64,000 bases of DNA from Lepidodermella squamata (GCA_047495785.1 JBLDXI010000007.1:1302001-1366000), one strand, 5' to 3'. Positions 30,779 through 43,383 are shown, numbered from the stretch's first letter. Numbers and translations are program-made. Notes: generated from the letters alone by a model not told the origin.

Positions 30779-31235
30779 TTTCGGCCTATCATTTTTTTCT
30801 GATCTGACCCATGTAGCAAGACAATAGAGCCTTGCCAGCGGCTCATCGCCCACGCCGTTGTTAGTTATTGTCTGAAAAACAGCATTTACAGAATTGAAGC
30901 GCCCCTCTGAATAATTGTGGATAACTTATTTTCTTGGGTGCATATTTTAAATATAGCCTTGGCTCGCGGAAAATGCGAGAAAAACTGTCTGATTAAACTT
31001 TTAAAAGGTGGTGTCACGGACGAGTAAAAAAAAATTGAAACAATTTCAGCCCAGTTCTATGACAACGCATATGATGACTCCATCATTTGAGTAAGACATA
31101 ATACACGCATGAGAACGGCGTGGGCATTTAACAGCAGGCTCTGCTGTCTTGCTACATCGGTCAGATCAAGAAAAATGATGGGATCTGTTTTGTCTTGCTA
31201 CATAGGTCAGATCAGAAATGAAATGATGCCGAAAG
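30779..31235. mobile_element. MITE-like element with about 46-bp inverted ends, upstream of the monooxygenase gene
   Basis: The left end 30779-30824 (CTTTCGGCC...TGTAGCAAGACA) pairs with the right end 31191-31235 (TGTCTTGCTACA...GCCGAAAG). A third copy of the inner word GTCTTGCTACATNGGTCAGA sits at 31145-31164. No ORF. The element stops only a few bases before the TATA box of the next gene. Confidence 0.65.
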
Positions 31236-31242
31236 GGTTAGT

Positions 31243-31249
31243 ATATAAA
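31243..31249 (+). promoter_or_regulatory. TATA box of the temptin-monooxygenase gene
   Basis: TATAAAT within GTATATAAATACCC, about 50 bp upstream of the ATG at 31297. Confidence 0.55.
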
Positions 31250-31296
31250 TACCCAAAAGAAAACCCACAGTCTGTCTTTGATTATAAGCATTGAAG

Positions 31297-33666
31297 ATGT
31301 CAACTTTCCAAGTGTTGGTATTAGCCACCTTCGGTGCAATTGCTCTCGCGCATCCTGATTATCAGCAACTCATTCCAAATGGAAATAAGATTCCTTCACC
31401 TTGCGATCCCGAAGAAACCTGGCAAGGCTTGGGCCATGAATACGTCATGGGAACAGGTTTATAAATCCCTAGGTGATCAGCTTTTGAAGTCTAATACTTA
31501 CCTCAAATAGGTCCCCTCAACAAATTTGGCCGAGCGTTCCTCGCAAGCAAAAAAACCTGGACCAAAAGCTTTTGCCAGGCTGATTCTGACGGCGATGGGA
31601 GAACCAACGGCGAGGAGCTAGGTGATCCCAATTGCGTGTGGACAAGGGGCGCAACGCCTGAGATAACAGACCGAAGCCAGCTATCGCACCCTGGTGTTTG
31701 TGAACCTATTGGTTCAGCCAGATGCACGGACGACTTGCGTTTTCTGCGCGACATCGATTCTTGCAAAAAGAAGTTGAACGATACAAGCGACTGGTGCCCA
31801 GCCATAAAGTCGGCTGATGTGAAAACGTTGATTCTTCGCTTCGACGAGACTACGATTCCCGCTATTGAAACCAACTACTTTTGCCAAACTTTGGAAGTCC
31901 CGGCAGATCAGGATTATCATATCATTGCAGTGAGTTTGATACCTCTAAACCCCCATTAAGAGAGCCCATGCGTCACCTTGCTGCGCAGATATTCAGGTAG
32001 ATAGCGGACTTCTTGACCAATTATGCCGCGTACTCTGATGTCAGAAGTTTTAACTTTCAAATATTGTAACGGCTTTAGCTCCAAAATCAACTTCATGAAT
32101 CCGGCAATATACGAATCTATATCCGTTCGGTAGAGAATGTCGGGACCTTGGTTTTGGAGCTAAAACCGCCACAATATTCGAAAGTAACCCTTTGACATCA
32201 GAGCGCGTGGCGTTTTGACAAGTAGTTTGAACTTTCACTTTCGCTCTTATTTTGCGCATTTTTAGGGTGGAGTTTGGAAAGATATACTTGTTTATTTGCA
32301 TCTCTTTTAATAGTGGGAGCCGATAATCGATAACCCTCAGGTCATGCATCATCTCATCCTGTTCATCTGCGACTCGCCAGCAATGGAAGCCGAGATCAAT
32401 AAGACTGGCAATTACTCAGTTCCAACCGAATGCGGAATAGAGCCTTATGAATGCAGGAACCAAAACATCGCCTGGGCTTTCGGAATTAAAGGCCGTTGCT
32501 TCCCACCTGAGGCTGGCCTGGTGATGGGCAAGAGTTCGTATCGAAAAGTTATCCTGCAGATACATTACAACAACCCTATTCTTAAATCTGGCCTGCGAGA
32601 TACCTCCGGGTTGAAAATCTACTACACCACTCAACTACGAAAGAACAGCATGACGATGATCAGACCCGGCCAAGGCGACATAGCCATCCCGCCCAACTCG
32701 AAGATGTACTCGGTTGTAACTCGGACCTTTCAGTCGACGAGTTGCAGCCAACAAACTCTGGGCGTTAATTCAACGTCTTTCAAAATCATCAGTTTGCTTA
32801 TGCATATGCATACTTTGGGAAGACGGGCTAAGCTTATCTTGGAGAAGGCGAACGGCACGAAAATCGTCGTGTTCAGTGAGCCCTACTTCTACGACAGACC
32901 AACAATCATCGATTGGCACCCGGAGGATGCTCTGGAAGTCGAGCCTGGCGATAACTTTATCCTTGAATGCATCTATTCTTCTAGTGATCGCGACAAATGG
33001 ACCTTCGTGGGCAAGAACACAGCAGATGAGATGTGTCTGGTCATGCTTGAGGTAATTTTCACGGGAATATTCGATTCGAAGTAAATTTTTCACTTTCCTC
33101 CAGGTTTTTCCACGGCCGAATGGGCGAAACTTTATTGAAGGCCATACCGCAGGCAAATCAGACCAATGTGACATGCCTCGATTGTTTAAGAAAGACGGTG
33201 GAATGTGTCTGAAATCGACTCTTAACACAATAGTCAACTCAATGCGTAACGATTCGAGATTGTTAGACGTTTGCAACGACCCGTTGACTTCAAACTCGAA
33301 GAAGTGCTGCGAGTAAGTCTTTATATATGAATATCTATATCATTTGATTATCATGTTAACATTTTCAGGTTTTTGTCCCGCAACGAGTTCTTTAACTACA
33401 CCTGCTTGTACAGTGGCTCATTCGAACTAGTTAAGCGGCTACTTGATAACAGCACGAACTCGCAAACGATCAATAACGTTCATGCTAATATCGCGAAGTG
33501 CATCAACTCGGATATTATTGGCTCGGAATATAAGAGTGCTGCCGACGAAGATAGCCATGAGGAGGATGATAGTGTCGAGGCTGGCCACGCCAACGCTCTG
33601 GCTCTTAAATCATCTGGCAGTTCAGATCAACGTATTGTCCCGGCTATTAGTAATTCTCACGATTGA
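31297..33666 (+). CDS. temptin domain fused to a copper type II ascorbate-dependent monooxygenase (DBH/PHM/MOXD-like)
   Basis: Five exons join in phase: 31297..31456, 31511..31929, 32314..33051, 33104..33312 and 33369..33666, giving 607 residues. Signal peptide 1-18 (MSTFQVLVLATFGAIALA). Residues about 19-105 match the temptin pattern: IPNG, GLGHE, NKFGRAF, WTKSFCQADSDGDGRTNGEE, GDPNCVW. The two copper domains follow (about 120-440). CuH ligands are VMHHLILF and LQIHY; the CuM His pair is LLMHMHTLG and the Met is in ADEMC. All expected ligands are present, so an active hydroxylating monooxygenase acting in the secretory route is plausible. There is no DOMON domain. The C-terminal tail is acidic and low-complexity. 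The substrate is unknown. Confidence 0.8.
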
Positions 33667-34020
33667 CAAAATGCAATTTAACAGCAATGTAAATAATACA
33701 TGATTTCCAAGTTTTTCAAGCTGTTTTCGCTCGATATTCAATTTGCTGTTATTGAGAAATTTCAAAATAAATCCTATTAATGAAAAGCGTCCAAATGTTT
33801 TTCGGAGATTAAACGTGACTATAAATCCGATGAAAATGCAGATAATGTGGCATTGAGTCTAATAATTACAATTCTGCCAAAGGAGATTCCTCTAAATGAT
33901 GAAATAATTTCTGTTCTGTTACTAAAAGGATAATGACGTGGGAGAAATAATTTTTCACCAAATGATTGTCTGCTGCATATCTAATCAAAAGCGAAGTACA
34001 CTGAAGCCTAGCCTAATAAA
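33667..34020. other. intergenic, nothing recognised
   Basis: 3' flank of the monooxygenase gene and lead-in to a protease pseudogene. Confidence 0.5.
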
Positions 34021-34339
34021 ATGAAGATTCAAGAGTTCTTCATTCTGTTTACGTTAGTCGAAATTGCTGAGGCTGATTTATTTCGATTGATTTAATCGAA
34101 ATTGCTGAGGCTGGAATCGATGCCTTCGATCCAGCAAAATGCGTTTTTTTGCTGTAAATAAAAACAGCGATTTCGGTTTTTAGCTGGATAACTACGATTA
34201 TCCTCATGACTTCAGCGGCAATTCTAGCCGGTTTGGGAAATATTATCAAAAGCAACGTAACCACGCTGCAGCGAGGATTGTCAACGGTACAGCCGCGGTA
34301 CCAGGACAGTTTCCTTACCAAGTCCTTTTCCTACTGCAC
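34021..34339 (+). pseudogene. broken S1 serine protease copy
   Basis: Starts with ATGAAGATTCAAGAG and tracks the 42383 gene through the signal peptide, propeptide and RIVNG-equivalent region. It carries a tandem duplication of GAAATTGCTGAGGCTG (about 34061-34112) with an in-frame stop, an insertion of about 40 bp after AAATGCG, and an abrupt end after GTCCTTTTCCTACTG at about 34339, where unrelated sequence begins. His, Asp and Ser catalytic parts are missing. Confidence 0.8.
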
Positions 34340-34702
34340 ATTTTCCGCATGCTTTCCAAAGAAACCTTACCCTAACCTTAACCTTCCGAAGAAACCTTAT
34401 CCTTACCCTAAAGGCATAAACAAAACGATCCTTCACAAACCCTTAAAATGTTTATGTGATATGTTTCTCGATTATGTTTATTATATGAAATTATGTTGAT
34501 GCAATGCAGAAACTAACTTAACTTAACTTAGGAACTAACTTAATCAGCTGTATCTACTCTGTTGATCAAAACTATCGAGATGGTACCTTCCATGAGATAG
34601 CTACCGATTTCATATTGAATCATTGCATGACTGTAATGAATAATAAGAGTCATGTTGCAGAACTCAAAGCTCGCATCGTCCTGAAATTTGTAAAGAAATG
34701 TT
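34340..34702. other. low-complexity flank of the pseudogene
   Basis: 34355-34412 holds CCTTACCCTAACC-type reiterations (ACCTTACCCTAACCTTAACC) and 34512-34545 an AACTT-rich tract. No gene recognised. Confidence 0.5.
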
Positions 34703-37700
34703 CTAAGAACTCGTCCTCTCATCTATCAGTGACTCACTTGTCGACGGGTTGTAGCTTGTTCCCGACGAACATTCGAACGGTCGGCAGAAGCGTTCATCCG
34801 ACTCGTCGCCGCAATCGTCAATGCCGTTACAAATAGCTCGGAGACCTATGCATCGGCCGGTATTGCAACGGCGTTGACTGAACTGGTCACACCAGTTGTT
34901 GCCTCTTGGTCGCGATCCTCCCTGCCCAGGACAAGGTTTGCGAATGTCGACACAAGTATTGGTAGTGTTACACTTGTACATTCCGGAATCGCATGGACGG
35001 TAAACGCAGCCCTCTTCGTCAGACCCGTCGTCGCAATCGGGAGTTCCGTCACACATACTGTCGGACCAAATGCATTTGCCATCAGAGCACTTGAAGCTTG
35101 AAACAAAATTGACAAATTAAACGTATTACCTACAACTGATTCTAATTTTACAAGGAACAAAGAAATTCAAATTATATTCAAATATGATCAACTGACTGAA
35201 AAAATGGAAAATGAATTAGATAACAACCAGTTGTCACAGCATGGTCGATTACTGCAGCGTTGCTCATCGCTTCTGTCGGGGCAGTTGTTACTGCCGTCGC
35301 AGAACTTGTCTCCTAAAATGCAACGCCCATCACCTTGACAAGACTGCCCGCTCGGTCCGCAACCCAGACAGCGCCTCTCGTCGGTTCCATCGCCGCATTG
35401 ATCTACGCCATCGCACGCCCAGTCGCGGTAAATACAGCGCCCATTGTCGCACTTCGAACTAAACAGAAACAGATGAAATACGATTCGTTGAAAAGCCTTC
35501 TCACCAAATCTCGCAACAAGTCAGGTTGTTGCCCTGTCGACAGTTCGTCTCATCGTCAGCATCAGGACAATCGACTTTCTTATCGCAAACCTTCTGTCCG
35601 TCAATGCATTCGCCGGAAATAGGACATTTCCATTGATAATTAGCACAGCCAGTAAATCTGGGCGGCGAGATTGTTGTGGTTGATGAAGGTTCCGGGGTAT
35701 TGCGAGAGCCACATGACGACATGTCCATTAGCCAATTCATATCACTCTGGCAAATGGCAACTGCCGTCATTTCGACCGCTGCACTCGGCCATCCAGTGGT
35801 TCTCGGACACAAAAACTGAACAACTGAACCGACTTTGTTGCCATTCGACACTCTACCAACGGTGAAATTGCCGATTTGACTCAATGGTCGACATTCCGGT
35901 TGCGATTCTAACTTGACTCTGGCTTCATCAGTCTGTTTAACAAAAGCTGCGTGTTCATTGAGCGTGGAAGTTGCCAAGGCTGAATCGCCACCTGAGGCAA
36001 GGTAGTCGAAAATACACTGACGGGAAGTTCCACAAACTGCCCGTGCTTCTGCTGGAGCCGATTCGGGCCGAGCGTCGAAGTAAACAGGCTTGAAGTCTGG
36101 AAAGCGCATTGATTGAAACGACTGCCCTGAAGAATAACTGAATAGGCTCTGTTCGGGTGATCGGATCAACCATTTCATCATTTGATCATGAATTTGTTCA
36201 GCTGGTGAATTCGAAGCTAGAGTTGATCCATCCGGGCCAGTTAGATCATCGGCCAGGTTGTCATTGAAGTTCCCGTAAAGACCTGCAAACTTACCCTTGA
36301 AAACATCGCTAACTGCCGGTATCATTGTCAGCGTGCTAAAAGCTTTTTTGACAACGAGACTCATCGCCCTAGTAGCGATGGTGACGATGTGCCTATCAGG
36401 TGTAGCTGTCAGCGAGAATCCTGGCATACTAACCTGCAATGCGCTGTTCGACACCGCATTTGTTACTATTGATGTGCCGTTGATCAAAATATCCAGCCCA
36501 TTTTTCGTGGGATGTTGCTGAATTTGTATCCTTGTCGGTGAAGTGGAGCTCGGAATCTTGACAACCATCGCTGTCAGGTAGCTGGCTTGCCCCGATCCAG
36601 TCAAACGACCTTGAACAATTGGAAGCGACTTATTGACACCCTGCTTAGGTACGATCATGTTGAACTCCCCTCTCCCGTTGAATACGTAATACAGGCCGTC
36701 AAATGTGTTGAAATGAGGATCTCCAAAAACTGTTGCGGATTTCGGATCCGGACAAAGAGCGCATGCTACTTGGCAAGCGATAGCCGTGATGGGATTTAGA
36801 ATGGCGCATACAATTGGACAGAGAGCACAGAGGCATCGTTTTTGAGAACCAACATCGTAGAAATTGAAAAGATAATCTCTCGTTTCAGTGAATAGAGCGC
36901 CACTGGTCGTTTGCATCATCAAAATCCAATCGCTCATCGGCAAGCCGCAAACATCGGGCGAACTTTGAGTGTAACAATTGGAATGGCTGTCCAAGGCAGC
37001 TTGTTTCACTTGTTTGCATGACAGATTCGGGTCCAGCAGTGGCGTTGCAGCTTGTTGGAGACAGAGCCTTACGCTGTCAACCCATTGCTTACCGTCGTCG
37101 CTGAAAGAATCGTAATTTTCAGCATATTTGTTACAAAACCGCAACGCATAGGCCCTCGCATAGTCGTCTTCGCCACCACGGCAGGAAGGATGAGCCGGTT
37201 CAAGGCAGGTTTCATACCAAGAGCAGTCAATTCCTGTCGGTCGATTGCAGTTTGTTGCTTGGCGTTTTTGCCGACTCGGGTAACGATTTCTGTACGGGTT
37301 GCAAGCTTCTTCCGAGCAGATTGAAACTGATGGAGGATCCTGAGAATCTCCATCAACTGTTGCGAATCTGCAAGAACCTTTTCCGCAGAAAATTGGCCGG
37401 CTTAGCATTAAACCAATATCATTTCTTGCCAGAAGGCTCTCAACGTCCACTCCTGACCTGCCACTCCTGTAGCCAATGACCATCAGAAGCATTCCACCAA
37501 GTTCACCAGCATTGAAAGCTGGATTTGCTTTCAAATAGTACTTTTTCGACAACCTATCATTCGGAACAGCCCGAGCTAAATCTGTTAGAACGCTCCATGA
37601 ACTTGATGTGTCGCTCAAATAGATCAGGCTGACGTCGATTAGAGCCGAAGTGTCTCGAAAAGATTGGTTTGACCACTCCACTCGAAGAGCTACAATGGGC

Positions 37701-38872
37701 GAGTTGAGCTCACCGTTTCGAGCCACAAATTTGGCAGCAATTGTTGAAGATTCTTCATTATAGACTGTTTCGACAAATCCATTAAATATTGTCCCGTTCA
37801 AGCCTAGAGACAAGTTGACAGATATCCTTCCAATATCATGAAGAACCGGAACTTGGCATCGAACTGTAGGGACGCCTGCCAGCATGACGGCAGTTCCATT
37901 TACTCGGCGTGGGCCGCGCAGACTGTCCTGGAAGATGCACTGGGCAACTTCCGAATTAATGTCGAATAAAGGACCAGTTACATTGATTTCACTCCCTCCA
38001 AAAATGCTGACTCTTCTTGGACTAATCGAAACTGAATTCATTTGAGCAACGATCGAATTTGCTGTATCGGTTCTGAAGATCCACTTTCCTGGCTGGAAGA
38101 CGTTTGAAGAAGCTTCGGCTCCTCGAATTGTTCCAGTGCACGATCCCGGTACGGCGTAGAATGTCTTCCCATCGCCAGCATCAAATCCGATTTTAGCCGG
38201 CTTTCCGCTCAAACCCGTACAATACTCGCCACCACTTGCTGTACCTGTTGTCCAGGTAATTTTTTCAAAATTGAAAATAGCAAACATGCTGTTTCCGCCA
38301 TCTGTTGCTATAACTGCTTGAAATGTGTTTCGTGGGATTAAGGGACTGGAAGCGTTGTTGTTGAACATTCCGCAATTACCTGCTCCGTAATAAGTCACAT
38401 TCCACCACGTTACTATGAACAAAGCCATTGATTTGAAACTGGTCCCGTTGGATAGGCCAGCTGAATTGATTTCTCGATCAGCTTTTGCCAGCAGCCTACT
38501 CTCATTTGTCAGTCGATAGTAAACATTACCACCAAGATATCTGGTATCGACATCGGCCCAGAAAGGAGCAATCATTCGAATGCCAGCCCCATTGGCTTGA
38601 CAAAGAGGCGTGTAAGCCGAAATGCCAGCGTCGAAAGAGATGGCTCCGTTGACGTTGACGTAGAATCGGCCCTCCTTCCTGCCCAAGAATGGAAACAGCG
38701 GAGTGACATTGATGGCAGCTGATGAACTGTCATCGCCGCTTTCTAATAAGCGATCGCCATTGGTGTTACCGAAAGGAAAGAATTCACTAATTGAAACCCC
38801 AGCGGTAACGTTCGATATCCCAAATAACAGAAGTAGAAGACCACTACCGACCTGTATCGCTGCTACAAGCAT
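34703..38872 (-). CDS. large extracellular protein: NIDO, Cys-rich, VWD, Sushi and LDL-A domains
   Basis: Three exons join in phase: 38872..35505, 35458..35228 and 35096..34703, giving 1330 residues. Signal peptide ([16 protein letters not shown]). NIDO domain about 60-220 ([43 protein letters not shown]). An IPT-like beta segment follows at about 240-330. A furin-type site RQKR precedes a Cys-rich domain (about 545-690, [11 protein letters not shown]). The VWD domain (about 715-880) starts with [10 protein letters not shown], the GDPH motif that is self-cleaved in several mucins. A Sushi-like module (about 985-1045) and five or six LDL-A modules with [13 protein letters not shown]-type calcium sites end the chain. 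No TM segment is seen. The architecture recalls MUC4/SUSD2/Mesh relatives; a matrix or epithelial-surface role is inferred. An excellent donor (AAGTGAGT) near 34735 leaves open an alternative C-terminus. Confidence 0.85.
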
Positions 38873-40126
38873 TATTCAAGTGTTTTTTACGATTGATTCT
38901 GTATTGACGTGTGAATGTAAAAGTTGTGTGCAGTGTTGTAAATTAAGACGCGTATCTCAGCCCAGCTTTTGTTATTTGCTGCTGTTTTTTGTCATACACC
39001 AGCAACAATTTGCCACGGCACAGTTGGCGTTTGCCGTTCTTTTTTTAGATGAACGTCGCTGTTATTTTCTTCTTCATCGTTGCACTTATCTAGGGATGCA
39101 GCTAACGAGGGCTGTTAAAGAGCTTACGATGAATCAGAAGTGCGTAGCCACGTTTTTTCTTAGTTGCTGAGGAGACGTTGTTTTTAATGGTAAGCCATAT
39201 CTAACCGAGCCCGAATTCATTTGTGTAAATGGATCCGAAAATTATTTGATAAAACAAAATGGAAATGATCTTTGGTCAACAGCGCTCATTTCGATCATCT
39301 TTTGGCATTTTGTGGCTTTGTTATGATTATCAATCCAGAAATTAATTTTGTGAAGTCTAGAATCGAGAATTTTCACGGATCAGCCATCATCAATACACTA
39401 AGCTCAGAATAAATTCGAGATTTCTGGAAATAACTACACAACTACAATCCTTTGCAAATATTGCCAGGAAATTTGTTTAACATGAACCAACATCCTTCCA
39501 TTTATGTTGCTGAATTGTTTCTCAGCCATTTGAAAAATTAATCCCTTGATTACCTATACCTGCATTACCTATACCGAGGTGGATCAGCTAAGTTTACCTA
39601 TTCATTTCATTTTGATGAAAATGCACTTCTATTGCAGTCATGTGACGTAAGTGTTAACGGAAGCAGGACTATCCCGATTTTTCGGAAGGTCGACACTGGA
39701 AGGTCACGCAACTGCTGCGCGTTGCCTTACACATATCAGCGCCTTGCGCATCTCTGAAGGGTGAAGGATGAGCACAGCGGCCGCACTTCCACCGAAGCAG
39801 GTGCAGCGCTCCTCCAGGATGCAGCCAGCCTCGCACTTTCATAGATCCAAGCATCTAGTCTAGCTCTATTTTGGCAAAGGTTTTGCAGAACCCGGATAGT
39901 AGTCCAGCTTTCACAAGCGTTTCAACTCCCTGTACACCAAAGTTCTGCAACTCGAACGCGGGGACCGTTGCGGCTTTCAAAGCTAAAGAAAACTTTATTT
40001 CTGCTTCATTAAAATAGAGTTTCCTGTCAGACGAATATCGATATACTATAAATATATTTTAATTATAGCAATATAAGTTTATTCCATTGATAAGACACAA
40101 CTACAATTGTATAAGATAAGGTGCTG
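38873..40126. other. intergenic, no gene seen
   Basis: 5' flank of the NIDO/VWD gene and 3' flank of the nuclear receptor. 39700-39990 is more GC-rich, but the minus ORF at 39669-39854 shows no family. Confidence 0.45.
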
Positions 40127-41532
40127 TTACTCACGAATGAATTTGTCAACAGTTTTTACTGACTGTTCGTTGAATTCGTCCCTGGATTTCTCCCATGAAG
40201 CTGTAATAGCCGCTTTTACAATCACATGAATGCGATCTAGCTTGCGAAGTGTTCGAACAAAGTACGGCATCGAACTTCGCCCCTCGAAGCAGATCTGCTT
40301 AGATTCAACCATTTTCAACGCCATTCTAAACCGCCTGCGAATTTGCGCCATAGGATGACAGATTCTCGCGACGTTCGCTAATAAATTGAATAAGCAGATG
40401 ATTGGTTATTTAGAAGAAATTATGCTCACGATTGAAAGCAAGGAGCATAAAAAGAATCGCGGATTCGAGAAAATTCGGCCTCCATTTTTCGAGAATCCTT
40501 CCAAGACTAGCAATTTCATTTTCCGCCTCCTAAAAACACGTGCTAATATCAAATCAAGTCAAATTAAAAACTACCAAAAACTGACATCTAGACCGGGGCA
40601 CATTTTTGTTAGTAGCTTCAGTGTTTTTGGGTTAACTTGATACTTGAAAGAATTCGACGGCATGGCGCAGAAAGCCGTGATGATGGTTAGAAAACTCGTT
40701 GATATCACTGTAGATTTCTCAATTGCACCAAAGCCAAAAGCATCTGAAACGAGTTTAGGCTTAAAACTAAACTCGAATTAAAATAGACTATGACTCCAAA
40801 CCTTGCAGGAAGCCAGCAAATTGATCCCCTATGTCGTTTATTTGAGCTATCTGCTTCACACTTAATTCTCGAACAAGACATTCGTCCAACGGTCCGTCAT
40901 ACACTTTTAAGGGTAACTGATAGAAATTATTTAGTATAGCTATCTATCTATATATCTTTGTAAAATCTTACAAATTCGAGCCCTATAAGAAGGGTGACAG
41001 CATGGGTAGATGTAAGTAGAGCCCTTTCAATCTCAGAGGCTCCATGGAATGCCGGCTCGAAGTGCAAGGAGGATGACATTGACGAACGACTATCCGACGA
41101 ATCCATTATAGCTAGTTGAAGTTCAGCTGAAGTTGAAGAGTTACGCTTAACCTCAATAGCGCCTTTGCCTGAAAAATTAACGTAGATATGGAAAATGAAT
41201 CACAAAATTAAGCTGCTATACTTAGCATTCCAGCTTCAATGCATCGCTCCAAGCGGCATCGTCCACACAAGCGGCGAATTTTCGGCTCGACTTTGCAGTC
41301 ATTAGTACCACTGATGCACGTCATGTCTTCGAGATACGCCGCATTTCGGCTGAAGAATTTCTGGCAAGCGAAGCATATTTTCGGCTGATACAACTTTCGC
41401 CGCGGCACTCTGATGCCACACACCTGAATGAAAAGTTTCCTAGTTAGATAAGTCCGCCTATAAAGCAGAACATACGCGGCAAAACTCGACTCGTCGCAGT
41501 TTGTCCTCCTCAGGGGCTGATTTACGTGGCAT
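40127..41532 (-). CDS. nuclear hormone receptor
   Basis: Seven exons join in phase: 41532..41476, 41423..41222, 41168..40972, 40916..40802, 40743..40586, 40529..40430 and 40377..40127, giving 359 residues. The DNA-binding domain (about 18-87) has both C4 fingers. Finger 1 is CRVCGIRV...CFACQKFF, with an unusual P-box (CFACQ). Finger 2 is C-x6-C-x9-C-x2-C (ISGTNDCKV, LCGRCRLERC), followed by IEAGM. A Ser-rich hinge leads to a ligand-binding-domain-like helical region ending with SAILFMLLAFNPNV (helix 8-9 pattern) and MAQIRRRFRMALK. It resembles the divergent supplementary receptors seen in some small invertebrates more than any named subfamily. The ligand is unknown. The short basic N-terminus (MPRKSAPEEDKLRRVEF) makes a full A/B domain unlikely. 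Confidence 0.8.
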
Positions 41533-42382
41533 GTTAATGCTACAATAACCGAACGATGAGTGTTAGGGAACGTTGCAAAGAATGCATTAAATAGGGTTAC
41601 CTATGCATGGCAGGGCATTTTCCCAAACCTGACGGACACATTTTCTGACGCACACAGACAACTCAGACAACGTAGGATATTCTAGATCTAGAACTACTGT
41701 GTCAGTCGATCAATAATCACCGCGCTTTTGCATCATTTATAAGCTGCAGTGTCTAAATAGTTGATATGGCTTTGGCGGCTAGAAATATCAGCATGGCGTT
41801 TATAGTGATCTGGCGTGGTGAAGCTGAAGCGTGGTCAATGCACTTGGGGACATCGTGCGATACACCTAAAGACCTGCTCGCGCAGGGCGGAGGGTTCAAG
41901 CGGAATGGTTGCCGATTATTGTCAGATACCATCTGATCAGAAGCATAGCAATCCCTCTAATCACTGTACTCTGCACGCCATTCGGTTTAGCGATACTTAT
42001 AAGACGGCTTCTTTCCTGTCCTCGCTGAATCTGTCTTGCAATTATATGTTGTTTTCCCTAACATTGTATCCTGTGGCTTTAAAATAAATGAATAAAAACG
42101 CTCCGAAAAAAATGGATTCTGTGGGTCTGGCATGGGATCCAGTTATTGCACTGGGCCTGAAAAAGAGCTTATCTGTAAGCTTCTGGAGAATTTGCTGCCC
42201 TAGCGAGCTAGCGAGCTAGAATATTTAGCTATAGAATTCGGCATTTAGGACAATAATTACTGCTACGGAAAATGAAAAAAGTTCAGTTCTGTGGCTGAAG
42301 AGCAGAAAGGAAAAGACGTGCGAAGAATAATTTTAACCAAATTATGGTTCTCACGAATGTCTAATGAACCTAGTCTAATGCG
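41533..42382. other. intergenic, nothing recognised
   Basis: Promoters of the nuclear receptor (-) and the next protease (+) should be here. The ORF at 41815 has no pattern. Confidence 0.45.
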
Positions 42383-43383
42383 ATGAAGGCTCAAAAACTC
42401 TTCTCCCTGTTCACGTTAGTCGAATTTGCGAAGGCCGCAATCGATGCCTTCGATCCAGCAAAATGCGGCTTTGGTTCAACGCTGGACAACTACGATTATC
42501 CTCATGACTTCGGTGGCAATTCTAGCCGGTTTGGGAAGTATTATCGAAAGCAACGTAACCACGCTGCAGCGAGGATTGTCAACGGCGCAGACGCAGTGCC
42601 AGGACAATTTCCGTACCAAGTCCTTTTCCTACTTGAAGGTTATAACACGAAAACGGCAGAGGAAGTGAGGAGACGATGCGGAGCTGCATTGATAGATTTG
42701 CACTGGGTTCTGACCGCTGAGCATTGCTTTGACGACTTGAACCCTCTAGACAAGGTTGTGCTCTTGTTCGGAGGCACTAAAGTAAAACCTGGGAATTTTG
42801 CGCAGCGACGTAGGATGAGGCCAGGTATCAATCTTGTTTACTTCAAGCAGCCTGATTACCCCTTGAAAACCCATTCCTACGACCTGGCACTGGTAAAAAT
42901 CATTCGTAAGTATAACCGTCTTCCCTATTTCCATGGAATTCATTCTCATTTTTAGCTCCTTTGCCGTACTACGATAATCTTTTCAATCCGATTTGCCTGC
43001 CGACGAGCCCGCCAAGGCTCCACACCGGAGTGGTGATAGCTGGTTGGGGTAAAAATGAACTCGGCCGCTATTCTAATGTTCTTAAAAAGATATCGCGAAC
43101 TTTGCTGCCCGGGCAAACATGCATTGATTTTCATTACCCGGAATTTGACAGTAATGTTGAAGTATGCGCGACAAGTGGATCGCTGAACGGCGATTCTGGG
43201 GGTGCGTGGGCTGCCGCTGATGAGCCGTTTGGAGCTGTTGTTGGCCGGAAATGGACGGTTTTTGGCATTACCAGCTCGGTATTCCGTTACAGCCTCACTG
43301 GGCGGCTTACTGAAATTCAAGGCGGGGCTGCGATCACTCCCGAAGTTATCAATTGGATCAGGGACATTACCAGTAGATTTTGA
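42383..43383 (+). CDS. secreted S1 serine protease, copy B
   Basis: Exons 42383..42905 and 42956..43383 join in phase (C|CT) into 316 residues with a 50-nt intron at the same site as in copy A. Signal peptide (KLFSLFTLVEFAKA), propeptide with CGFGSTL, activation site RIVNG, triad LTAEHC / SYDLALV / GDSGGAW. As in copy A, Cys191 and Cys220 are missing, position 189 appears to be Gly and Ala follows GDSGG. Copies A and B are about 60-70% identical by eye, and the pseudogene at 34021 is closer to this copy. Extracellular digestive or defence protease is the likely role; substrate preference cannot be read. Confidence 0.85.

Noticed and set aside
39669-39854. 61-codon Cys-containing minus ORF
   Set aside because: No signal peptide or family; isolated in intergenic sequence.
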